In this document: positions 34,349 through 41,846 of the stretch, piece by piece
Numbering within the stretch: the stretch's first letter is position 1
Layout of the letters: every line of letters starts with the position of its first letter
Assembly: GCA_044868005.1 (NCBI GenBank)
Contig: JBIOVX010000188.1
Span: forward strand, 80,564 to 144,563
DNA length: 64,000 bases
DNA from: DATARR01 sp044868005
GTDB taxonomy: Bacteria; Acidobacteriota; Thermoanaerobaculia; Multivoradales; UBA5704
Direction: 5' to 3'
Made by a program: the position numbers and the translations under genes
The notes under the pieces: model-generated
The model's database searches: none
Seen by the model: only the letters and a program-made list of their open reading frames with translations
What the model was told of the DNA's origin: nothing

Positions 34349-34355
34349 GGAGTCC

Positions 34356-35447
34356 GTGGAGGTCCTGACCACCTCATCGCTCGCGGAGAAGGTCACCGAG
34401 GCCCGAGCCCGGCTCGACGCTCACGTGCGCGAGATGGTCGCCTGGCACTTCGATCCGGCGACCGGGAGCCCGTTCTGGCTGGAGCGGGCCGCGCGGCTCG
34501 GGTTCGATCCCAGGCGGGAGATCCGGGGCTATGAGGATCTCAAGCTCTTCGGCCATTTCGAGGACTCCTGGCTGCGGGGCGGGCCGGTCCGCCGCTTCAT
34601 TCCCAAGGGGCTCGCCGGCCGTCCGGCTTACGTCTTCGAGACCGGCGGCTCGACGGGCGTGCCGAAGTCGCGCGTCAACGTCGAGGACTTCCAGATCGAC
34701 TACGAGATCTTCAGCGGCAGCCTGTCCGAGAAAGGTTTTCCTCCCGGCGCCGACTGGCTGATGCTGGGCCCCACGGGACCCCGCCGGCTGCGCCTCGCCG
34801 TCGAGCACCTGGCGCAGCACCGGGGCGGCATCTGCTTCCACGTGGACCTCGATCCCCGCTGGGTCAACCGGCTGATCAAGGACGGCCGCCTGCGCGAGCT
34901 GGAGGCCTACAAGGCCCACGTCGTCGAGCAGGGTCTGACCGTCCTCAAGGCGCACGAGATCCGCTGTCTGTTCACCACGCCGAAGCTGCTGGAGGCAATC
35001 TGCGAGCGGGTTTCGCTCGTCAAGACGGGAATCCGCGGCATCTTCTGCGGCGGCACGGAGATGAACGCCCAGTTCCACCGTTTCGCCCGCGAGGAGCTGG
35101 TGCCGGGCATCGACTTCGTACCGACGTACGGCAATACCTTGATGGGCCTCGCCTGCCACAAGCCCTTCGACGCCGCGGCCGCCGACTACACCATCACCTA
35201 CTACTCCCCTTCGCCGCGGGCCGTCTTCGAGCTGGTGGACGCCGCCGATCCGGAGAGGCCGGTCGAGTACGGAGAGACGGGACGGGTGATGTTGACGACG
35301 CTGACCCGCGACTTCTTCATGCCCCGCTTCCTCGAGCGGGACGAGGGGGAGCGGGCGGCACCGATCGAGCGCTATCCCTGGGACGGGGTGAGCAACCTGC
35401 GCCTGCTTTCCGAGCTCCAGGACTCGGTCGTCGTCGGGGTGTACTGA
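34356..35447 (+). CDS. PaaK-like adenylate-forming enzyme (acyl/aryl activation)
   Basis: This protein has about 363 residues from GTG 34356, which has GAGGAG just upstream; an earlier in-frame ATG (34290) falls in the inverted repeat of the preceding gene. The AMP-binding core is shown by ETGGSTGVPKS (phosphate loop) and PTYGNTLMGLAC, with YGETGRVMLTTLTRDFFMPR toward the end. At this length it lacks the full C-terminal lid of acyl-CoA synthetases, as in phenylacetate-CoA ligase-like and LuxE-like proteins. The likely role is to activate a carboxylate for the neighbouring reductase at 35447, analogous to LuxE feeding LuxC. The substrate is unknown. Confidence 0.78.
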   Translation: MEVLTTSSLAEKVTEARARLDAHVREMVAWHFDPATGSPFWLERAARLGFDPRREIRGYEDLKLFGHFEDSWLRGGPVRRFIPKGLAGRPAYVFETGGSTGVPKSRVNVEDFQIDYEIFSGSLSEKGFPPGADWLMLGPTGPRRLRLAVEHLAQHRGGICFHVDLDPRWVNRLIKDGRLRELEAYKAHVVEQGLTVLKAHEIRCLFTTPKLLEAICERVSLVKTGIRGIFCGGTEMNAQFHRFAREELVPGIDFVPTYGNTLMGLACHKPFDAAAADYTITYYSPSPRAVFELVDAADPERPVEYGETGRVMLTTLTRDFFMPRFLERDEGERAAPIERYPWDGVSNLRLLSELQDSVVVGVY

Positions 35448-36904
35448 TGATCCATCTCCCCCTGCTGCGCGCCGGGCGCCCGTACCGCAGCCTCGAGGCG
35501 CTGACGGTCCGCGACTGCCGCACGGCGGAGCCGGTCGCCACCGTCTCTCAGGCCCATCGCGGCTTGATCGCCAAGGACCTGGCGGCGGCCGGAGAGAGCC
35601 GGCGAGCCCTCGCCGCTCTGACCTCGGCGGAGCTGCTGGCGATCTGCGGCCGGGCGGCGGTCCTCTTCGCCGAGGGGCGGCTGCCGGCCGATCCGGACGT
35701 CGAGCTCCAGGGGCCGGAGGAGTACGTGCGGCAGCTCTCCGCGACGTCGGGCCTGCCGCAGACGCTCTGCCGGTCGAACATGGAGAAGATCCGCGCCGTC
35801 CTCGCCGGCATGGCGGAGGTGCTCGCGGGGCTTACGCGGGGGCTCGACCTCGCGGCTCTCGACGCCGGCTGGGGAGTGCAGGACGGCCGGCGGATCTCCT
35901 TCCTCGCCCAGGCCGAGGCCCTCGGCGCCGTGCTTCCCAGCAACTCGCCGGGCGTGCACACGCTGTGGCTGCCCAGCTACGCCTTGAAGGTCCCGGTGAT
36001 CGTCAAGCCCGGCCGGGAGGAGTCATGGACGCCGTTGCGCATCCTCCAGGCCCTCCTCGCCGCGGGCCTGCCGCGGGAGGCGGCTTTCTACTACCCGGCG
36101 GACCACGCCGGGGCCACCGAGATCCTCCTGCGTTGCGGCCGCTCGCTGCTCTTCGGCGACGCGGCCACCGTCCGCCCCTTCCAGGACGATCCGCGGGTGG
36201 AGATCCACGGGCCCGGCTGGAGCAAGGTGATCTTCGGCGAGGACGAGGTCTCCGACTGGGAACGCCACCTCGACCTCCTGGTGAGCTCGATCGCCGACAA
36301 CGGCGGCCGCTCGTGCTTCAACGCCTCCGGCGTCTGGATTCCCGCCGGCGGGGGAACCGGCAGGCGGATCGCCGAGGCCGTCGCGGAGCGCCTCGCCCGC
36401 ATCGAGGCCCTGCCTTTGGACCACCCCGAGGCCCGGCTCGCCGCGTTCACCCGCCCCGAGGCGGCGCGGCGGATCTCCGACTGGCTCGACCGGCAGCTCC
36501 GGATTCCGGGCGCCGTCGATCTGACGGCGGAGATCCGCGGCGGTGACCGCCGGGGGCGCATCGTCGAGGTGGACGGCGCGACGTTCCTCCTGCCCACGCT
36601 CGTCTGGTGCGAGGACGCGGAGCACCCCCTGGCCAACGCCGAGCTGCTCTTCCCCTTCGCCGCCGTGGTGGAGGCGCCGCGGTCCGAGCTGCTCTCCCGC
36701 ATCGGACCCACCCTCGTCGCCACCGCGCTCACCGCGGACGCCGGCTTCCGGCGCGAGCTCCTCGCCTGCCCCGCGATCGACCGTCTGAACCTGGGTCCGA
36801 TCCCGACCTCCCGCCTCGCCTGGGACCAGCCCCACGAGGGCAACCTCTTCGCGCACCTCTACCGGCAAAGGGCGCTCCAGGCCATGCCTGAGGTGGCGGC
36901 ATGA
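35447..36904 (+). CDS. Aldehyde dehydrogenase / acyl-CoA reductase (LuxC-like)
   Basis: This is a 485-residue NAD(P)-dependent aldehyde-dehydrogenase-fold enzyme. Seen: a nucleotide-binding stretch around LPSNSPGVHTLWLPSYALKV, PGREESW and a candidate catalytic cysteine at about residue 289 in NGGRSCFNASGVW. Its pattern is closer to the acyl-CoA/acyl-protein reductases than to oxidative aldehyde dehydrogenases, and it sits directly behind an adenylating enzyme and ahead of an alcohol dehydrogenase, so acid to aldehyde to alcohol is a reasonable reading. The starts and stops overlap on both sides (TGATG and ATGA). Confidence 0.8.
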   Translation: MIHLPLLRAGRPYRSLEALTVRDCRTAEPVATVSQAHRGLIAKDLAAAGESRRALAALTSAELLAICGRAAVLFAEGRLPADPDVELQGPEEYVRQLSATSGLPQTLCRSNMEKIRAVLAGMAEVLAGLTRGLDLAALDAGWGVQDGRRISFLAQAEALGAVLPSNSPGVHTLWLPSYALKVPVIVKPGREESWTPLRILQALLAAGLPREAAFYYPADHAGATEILLRCGRSLLFGDAATVRPFQDDPRVEIHGPGWSKVIFGEDEVSDWERHLDLLVSSIADNGGRSCFNASGVWIPAGGGTGRRIAEAVAERLARIEALPLDHPEARLAAFTRPEAARRISDWLDRQLRIPGAVDLTAEIRGGDRRGRIVEVDGATFLLPTLVWCEDAEHPLANAELLFPFAAVVEAPRSELLSRIGPTLVATALTADAGFRRELLACPAIDRLNLGPIPTSRLAWDQPHEGNLFAHLYRQRALQAMPEVAA

Positions 36905-38067
36905 GCGCGGTTCCCCTGGTTGCCGAGGAGGTCTCGCGCCTCGCGGGAGCGGACACGTTCAGTGCCGAGATCGGCGGCATCCGGGTCCACTTCGGCTCCG
37001 GCGTGCTGGATCTCTTGGGCCCCATCGCGCGCACACTCGGCGGCCGGCGCATCCTGCTGGTGACGGATCCCGGAGTGCGCGCCGCCGGGCATGCCGAGCG
37101 GGCGGCGGCGTTCCTCGAGCGTGAAGGGCTGCAGACGGCTTTGTTCGACGAGGTCGAGGAAAACCCCACGTCTTCGACCGTCGAAGCAGGACGCGTCTTC
37201 GCCGCCGCGTTCAGTCCCGACCTGCTGGTGGCGGTGGGCGGCGGCAGCGCCATGGACACGGCGAAGGGGATCAACTTCGTCCTCACCAACGGCGGCCGCA
37301 TGGAGGACTACTGGGGATCGGAAAAAGCGGCCCGGCCCATGCTGCCGTCGATCGGCGTGCCGACCACGGCGGGCACGGGGAGCGAGGCGCAGTCCTACGC
37401 TTTGATCACCCATCCGGAGACGCATCAGAAGATGGCCTGCGGCGATCATAAGGCGCGGTTCCGCGCCGTCCTCCTCGATGCGGAGCTGGTGGCGAGCACG
37501 CCCCGGCGCGCCGCCGCGGCGGCGGGCATCGATGCCCTCTCCCACGCCGTCGAGAGCTACGTGACGACGCGGGGCAATCCGTTCTCGCGCATGCTCGCCC
37601 GCGAGGCCTGGCGCCTGCTGGACGGCAGCCTGCCCGCCTACCTCGCCGCGCCTGGCGATCTGCGTGCGGCCGGCGATGCGCTCCTCGGCGCTCACCTGGC
37701 CGGCGCCGCCATCGAGGCGTCGATGCTCGGCGCGGCCCACGCCTGCGCCAATCCCCTCTCGGCCCGCTACGGCCTGGCGCACGGCATCGCCGTCGGCCTG
37801 ATGCTCCCCGCCGTCGTCCGCTTCAACGCAGCGGCCGCGAAGGATCTCTATGCCGAGCTGGACCCTCGGCTGCCCGCGCGGCTCGACGAGCTGCGGGCGC
37901 TGTTCGGCCTGCCCTCCTGCCTGCGCGACGCCGGCGTCGAGGAGCGGCACCTGCCGGAGCTGGCCGAGGAGGCGGCGCGGCAGTGGACGGCGCAGTTCAA
38001 CCCCCGCCCGGTGACCGCGGCGGATCTGCTGGAAATCTACCGTGCGGCCTACGGAGGCGAGCCATGA
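36901..38067 (+). CDS. Iron-containing alcohol dehydrogenase
   Basis: This 388-residue group III (Fe-ADH) enzyme shows NAD(P)-binding VGGGSAMDTAKGINF, PSIGVPTTAGTGSE, and metal ligands in AAAAGIDALSHAVESYV and RYGLAHGIAVGLMLPAVV. It reduces an aldehyde to an alcohol, or the reverse, using Fe2+ and NAD(P)H. It is coupled to the aldehyde-forming gene before it and to the propeller gene after it by ATGA overlaps. It contains the usual full domain pair, with nothing missing. Confidence 0.9.
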   Translation: MSAVPLVAEEVSRLAGADTFSAEIGGIRVHFGSGVLDLLGPIARTLGGRRILLVTDPGVRAAGHAERAAAFLEREGLQTALFDEVEENPTSSTVEAGRVFAAAFSPDLLVAVGGGSAMDTAKGINFVLTNGGRMEDYWGSEKAARPMLPSIGVPTTAGTGSEAQSYALITHPETHQKMACGDHKARFRAVLLDAELVASTPRRAAAAAGIDALSHAVESYVTTRGNPFSRMLAREAWRLLDGSLPAYLAAPGDLRAAGDALLGAHLAGAAIEASMLGAAHACANPLSARYGLAHGIAVGLMLPAVVRFNAAAAKDLYAELDPRLPARLDELRALFGLPSCLRDAGVEERHLPELAEEAARQWTAQFNPRPVTAADLLEIYRAAYGGEP

Positions 38068-39218
38068 TTCCTGGGAGCGCCGGCGTCCTCGCCGGCCTTC
38101 TCTTCTTCGCTGTCGCGAAGCTGCCGGCGGGGACGCCGGCGCTCCCAGGAACAGCCTCCTCCTGGCCGCTCTTCCGAGCTGACGCCGCGCTCTCCGGCCG
38201 CGCCGCGGGCACTCTGCCGGCCAACCCCAAACCGCTATGGAAGTTCAAGACCCAGAAAGCGATCACCTCCACCGCCGCCATCGTCGATGGCGCGGTCTAC
38301 GTGGGCTCCCAGGACGGCAACCTCTACGCCCTGGAGCTGGCGAGCGGCAAGCTCCGTTGGAGCTACAAGGCGACGGACGAGATCAAGTCCTCCCCCGCGG
38401 TGCGCGACGGCGCCGTCTATTTCGGCGACGAGATGGGGACCTTCCATGCCGTGGACGCCAGGACCGGTGCGCGCCGGTGGACTTTCAAGGCCGGCTCCGG
38501 GATCACCTCCTCGGCCAACTTCAACGCCGCGGCGGGCTGCCTCGCCGTGGGCTCCTACGACCAGTTCCTCTACTGCCTCTCGCCGCGCGACGGCTCGGTG
38601 GTGTGGAAGGTCGAGACGGAAGGCTACGTCCACGGCACGCCCGCGGTGGCCGCCGAAGGGAGCAACCGGGTGATCTCGGCGGGGTGCGACGGCTTCCTCC
38701 GCGTCCTCAATGCCGGCAACGGCAAGGAGCTGCGGCGCGTCCAGCTCGGCGGCTACGTCGGGGCGAGCCCGGCCGTCGCCGGCAGCCGCGCCTACGTGGG
38801 CACCTTCGAGAATGAGTTCCTGGCCGTCGACCTGGAAGGCGGCAAGGTCCTCTGGCGTTACGAGCATCCGGTGCGCAAGTTCCCGTTCTACTCCTCGCCC
38901 GCCTTGATTGGAGATAGCGGCGGCGCGGTCGTCTTCGGCGGCCGGGACAAGCTGGTCCACGCGCTCGACGCCGCCACCGGCAAGGAGCGCTGGACGTTCG
39001 CCGCCCGCAGCGCCGTGGACGCCTCGCCGGCCGTGCTCGGCAACCGCGTCTTCGCCGCCGACAAGAGCGGCCAGCTCTTCGCCCTCGACGCCGCGTCGGG
39101 CAGGCCCGTGTGGCGCTTCGACGCCGGCGCCGGCATCGAGGCCTCGCCGGCCATCGCCTCCGGCCGGCTGGTCATCGGCGCCACGGACGGGGTTCTCTAC
39201 TGCTTTGGAGCGAAGTGA
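38064..39218 (+). CDS. PQQ-like propeller whose N-terminus comes from an inserted palindrome
   Basis: In this 384-residue protein the propeller runs from about residue 30 with blades such as LYALELASGKLRWSYKAT, FHAVDARTGARRWTFKAG and VHALDAATGKERWTFAAR. Unlike its neighbours it lacks the WPQWRGPNRD opening and begins SSWPLFRADAALSGRAAG. The first 28 residues (MIPGSAGVLAGLLFFAVAK, then PAGTPALPG) are encoded by a 29-bp inverted repeat at 38068-38151; the hydrophobic middle may by chance serve as a signal peptide. The start overlaps the ADH stop. Whether it is exported is uncertain. Confidence 0.8.
   Translation: MIPGSAGVLAGLLFFAVAKLPAGTPALPGTASSWPLFRADAALSGRAAGTLPANPKPLWKFKTQKAITSTAAIVDGAVYVGSQDGNLYALELASGKLRWSYKATDEIKSSPAVRDGAVYFGDEMGTFHAVDARTGARRWTFKAGSGITSSANFNAAAGCLAVGSYDQFLYCLSPRDGSVVWKVETEGYVHGTPAVAAEGSNRVISAGCDGFLRVLNAGNGKELRRVQLGGYVGASPAVAGSRAYVGTFENEFLAVDLEGGKVLWRYEHPVRKFPFYSSPALIGDSGGAVVFGGRDKLVHALDAATGKERWTFAARSAVDASPAVLGNRVFAADKSGQLFALDAASGRPVWRFDAGAGIEASPAIASGRLVIGATDGVLYCFGAK
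38068..38151. repeat. 29-bp inverted repeat spanning a gene start
   Basis: TTCCTGGGAGCGCCGGCGTC plus nine bases (38068-38096) is the reverse complement of 38123-38151 with one mismatch. The 26-nt centre is TC-rich. The peptides GSAGVLAG and PAGTPALPG are the hallmark of this dispersed repeat. It begins two bases after the ATG of the propeller gene. Confidence 0.9.
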
Positions 39219-39229
39219 GGTCCTTCACC

Positions 39230-40573
39230 ATGATCAACCCCGAGCCCACCACGGCCTCCCCCACCCTGACTCCGCCGCCGGCCACCGAGGTCGGCAGCGT
39301 CTTCGTCGCCAACTATCCGCCGTTCTCGGCGTGGAATCCGGAGAGCTTGCCCGCGCTCTATGCCGCCCTGGACTCGCCGCCCCTGCCCGGCGCGACCCTC
39401 GGCCTCTACCTGCACATCCCCTTCTGCCGCAAGCGTTGCAAGTTCTGCTACTTCCGGGTCTACACGGACAAGGACTCTGGGCAGATCGGCGCCTACCTCG
39501 ACGCCCTCGCCACCGAGGTCGAGCTCTACGCGGAGAGGGCCGCCATCGCCGGCCGGCCGCTCAAGTTCGTCTACTTCGGCGGCGGCACGCCCTCCTACAT
39601 CTCCGTGCGCCAGCTCTCGGGGCTGGTCGAGCGGCTGCAGGCGGCTCTCCCTTGGACGGGCGCCGAGGAGATCACCTTCGAATGCGAGCCCGGGACGCTC
39701 ACCCGCTCGAAACTGGAGGCGATCCGCGGCATGGGTGTCACCCGCTTGTCGCTCGGCATCGAGAACTTCGACGACGACGTCCTGCGGGAGAACGGGCGCG
39801 CCCACGTCTCGACGGAGATCTACCGCGTCCTCCCGTGGATCGCGGAGATGGGCTTCGACCAGCTCAACGTCGACCTGATCGCCGGCATGGTGGGCGAGAC
39901 GTGGGAGACCTGGCGCGAGACGGTGAGGAAGACGGTCGAGATCGAGCCGGACAGCGTGACCGTCTATCAAATGGAGCTGCCCTACAACACCGTCTACTCC
40001 CAGAGCCTCCTCGGCGGCGGCTTCGACCAGCCCCTGGCCGACTGGCCGACCAAGCGGGCCTGGCACGACTACGCCTTTGCCGAGCTCGCCGCCGCCGGCT
40101 ACGTCCTCTCCTCGGCCTACACCATGGTCAAGCCGAAGGGGCCGTCCTCCCGCTTCGTCTATCGCGACTCGGTCTGGCACGGCAGCGACATGCTGGGCGC
40201 CGGGGTCGCCTCGTTCTCGCATCTCTCCGGCGTCCACTTCCAGAACGTCGCCGGCTGGAGCGAGTACCTCGGCGCTCTCGCCGAGAAGCGCCTGCCCGTG
40301 GGGCGGGCACTCGCGATCACCGGCCGCGAGCGCCTGACGCGGGAGATGATCCTGCAGCTCAAGCTGGGGACCCTCGCGCTGCCCTACTTCCGCGACAAGT
40401 TCGGCGCCGACGTGCTGGCGGAGTTCGCGCCGGCCTGGCAGCGGCTGCAGGACGAGGGGATGCTGCGCCTCGGCGCCGACGAGGTCACGCTCACCCGCGC
40501 CGGGTTGCTCGAAGTCGACCGCCTGCTGCCGTCTTTCTATGACGACCGCTACCGCAACGCGCGGTACACCTAA
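39230..40573 (+). CDS. HemN/HemW-like radical SAM protein
   Basis: This protein has 447 residues from ATG 39230. The Fe-S cluster motif is CRKRCKFC (Cys66, Cys70, Cys73) in LYLHIPFC...YFRVYTD; FVYFGGGTPSYIS and FECEPGTLT are further family hallmarks, and RLSLGIENFDDDVLRENGR takes the place of the HemN RxSxGxQ region. It carries the HemN C-terminal domain (ALAITGRERLTREMILQLKL). HemN-like proteins outside haem biosynthesis include methyltransferases and cyclopropanases of natural-product pathways and haem-degrading enzymes, and the context (no haem genes here) favours a modifying role. GAGG lies 9 nt upstream. Confidence 0.85.
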   Translation: MINPEPTTASPTLTPPPATEVGSVFVANYPPFSAWNPESLPALYAALDSPPLPGATLGLYLHIPFCRKRCKFCYFRVYTDKDSGQIGAYLDALATEVELYAERAAIAGRPLKFVYFGGGTPSYISVRQLSGLVERLQAALPWTGAEEITFECEPGTLTRSKLEAIRGMGVTRLSLGIENFDDDVLRENGRAHVSTEIYRVLPWIAEMGFDQLNVDLIAGMVGETWETWRETVRKTVEIEPDSVTVYQMELPYNTVYSQSLLGGGFDQPLADWPTKRAWHDYAFAELAAAGYVLSSAYTMVKPKGPSSRFVYRDSVWHGSDMLGAGVASFSHLSGVHFQNVAGWSEYLGALAEKRLPVGRALAITGRERLTREMILQLKLGTLALPYFRDKFGADVLAEFAPAWQRLQDEGMLRLGADEVTLTRAGLLEVDRLLPSFYDDRYRNARYT

Positions 40574-40583
40574 GGAGCCCGTC

Positions 40584-41837
40584 ATGCGCCGCCCGCCTCT
40601 CCGCTCATCGCTGGTCCTCCTCTCCTGCCTCCTCGCCGGCACGGCGCTGGCGGCGGACTGGCCGCAGTTCCGCGGCCCGAACCGCGACGGGATCTCGCGC
40701 GAGACCGGGCTCCTCAAGAGCTGGCCCGCCGGCGGGCCCAAGGTCCTCTGGAAGACGCTGGTGGGAGAGGGCTACTCCCATCTCGTCGTCTCCAAGGGAC
40801 GCCTGTTCACCCTCTTCGGCGAAGGGAGCAGCGACTTCGCCGTGGCCTACGACGCCGCCACCGGCAAGCCGCTCTGGCGGGTGCCGCTCGGCCCCAAGTA
40901 TCAGGACGGTCAAGGGAACGGTCCGCGCTCGACGCCCACAGTCGACGGCGACATGGTGTACGTGCTCACCGCCATGGGCCGGCTCGCCGCCTTGAACGCC
41001 GCCGACGGCAAGAAGATCTGGGCGCACGACCTGCGCGCGGAGCTCGGCGCCGAGCCTCCCCAATGGGGGATCTCGACCTCGCCGCTGGTCGAGGGCAACC
41101 TCCTGCTGGTCGACGTGGGCGGCTCGCGCGGCCGGTCGCTCGCCGCCTTCGACAAGAAGACGGGCAAGGTGGTGTGGTCCTCGCAGAGCGAGCTCGCCGG
41201 CTACTCGGCGCCCATCGCCGTCACCGTGGGCGGCGTGCGCCAGGTGATCTTCTTCACCGGCCGGGCGCTGCTCGCCGTGGCGCCCAAGGATGGCAAGCTC
41301 CTCTGGCGGGTCCCCTGGAAGACCAACTATGACGTCAACGCCGCGACGCCCATCTTCGTGGCTCCCGACAAGCTCTACGTCTCCTCCGGCTACGACACCG
41401 GCGCCGCCCTCTTCCGGATCGAGGTCGTGGACGGCCGGGCGGGCGCCGACGAGGTGTGGCGGAGCCGCAAGATGAAGAACCAGTTCAGCTCCTCCGTGCT
41501 CCACAACGGGCATCTCTACGGCTTCGACAACTCGGTCCTCAAGTGCATCGTGGCCGCCACCGGAGAGGAGAAGTGGCAGCAGAGCGGCTTCGGCCACGGC
41601 TCGCTGATCCTGGCCGACGGCCATCTGGTCGTCCTCTCCGAGCGCGGCAAGCTCCTGCTCGTCGAGGCCACGCCCGCCGGATATCGCGAGAAAGGGAGCA
41701 GCCAGCCCCTCTCCGGCAAGTGCTGGACCGCGCCGACCCTGGCGAACGGCCGGTTGTACATCAGGAACGAAGAGGAGCTCGTGGCCCTGGGCTGGACCGG
41801 CGCCGCTCCCAAGGCCGCCGCCACGACGGGCCGCTAG
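40584..41837 (+). CDS. Secreted PQQ-like propeller protein
   Basis: This protein has 417 residues from ATG 40584, preceded by AAGGAG. The signal peptide is SSLVLLSCLLAGTALA. The propeller opens with DWPQFRGPNRDGISRETGLL, the same motif as the gene at 27520. Blades include LAALNAADGKKIWAHDLRAE, AFDKKTGKVVWSSQSELAGY and LLAVAPKDGKLLWRVPWKT. There is no C-terminal extra domain. Immediately followed (9 nt) by the TonB-dependent receptor gene, so the two are likely co-translated and may act together in the periplasm. Confidence 0.85.
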   Translation: MRRPPLRSSLVLLSCLLAGTALAADWPQFRGPNRDGISRETGLLKSWPAGGPKVLWKTLVGEGYSHLVVSKGRLFTLFGEGSSDFAVAYDAATGKPLWRVPLGPKYQDGQGNGPRSTPTVDGDMVYVLTAMGRLAALNAADGKKIWAHDLRAELGAEPPQWGISTSPLVEGNLLLVDVGGSRGRSLAAFDKKTGKVVWSSQSELAGYSAPIAVTVGGVRQVIFFTGRALLAVAPKDGKLLWRVPWKTNYDVNAATPIFVAPDKLYVSSGYDTGAALFRIEVVDGRAGADEVWRSRKMKNQFSSSVLHNGHLYGFDNSVLKCIVAATGEEKWQQSGFGHGSLILADGHLVVLSERGKLLLVEATPAGYREKGSSQPLSGKCWTAPTLANGRLYIRNEEELVALGWTGAAPKAAATTGR

Positions 41838-41846
41838 AGAAAGGAC

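Noticed and set aside
39230..40573. Oxygen-independent coproporphyrinogen oxidase for haem synthesis
   Set aside because: Motif is HemN-like but context lacks haem genes, and many HemN-like proteins have other functions.
27520..41837. Quinoprotein alcohol dehydrogenases
   Set aside because: The proteins are BamB-like propellers without the catalytic Asp/Glu and disulphide-ring signatures of PQQ dehydrogenases, as far as I can see by eye.
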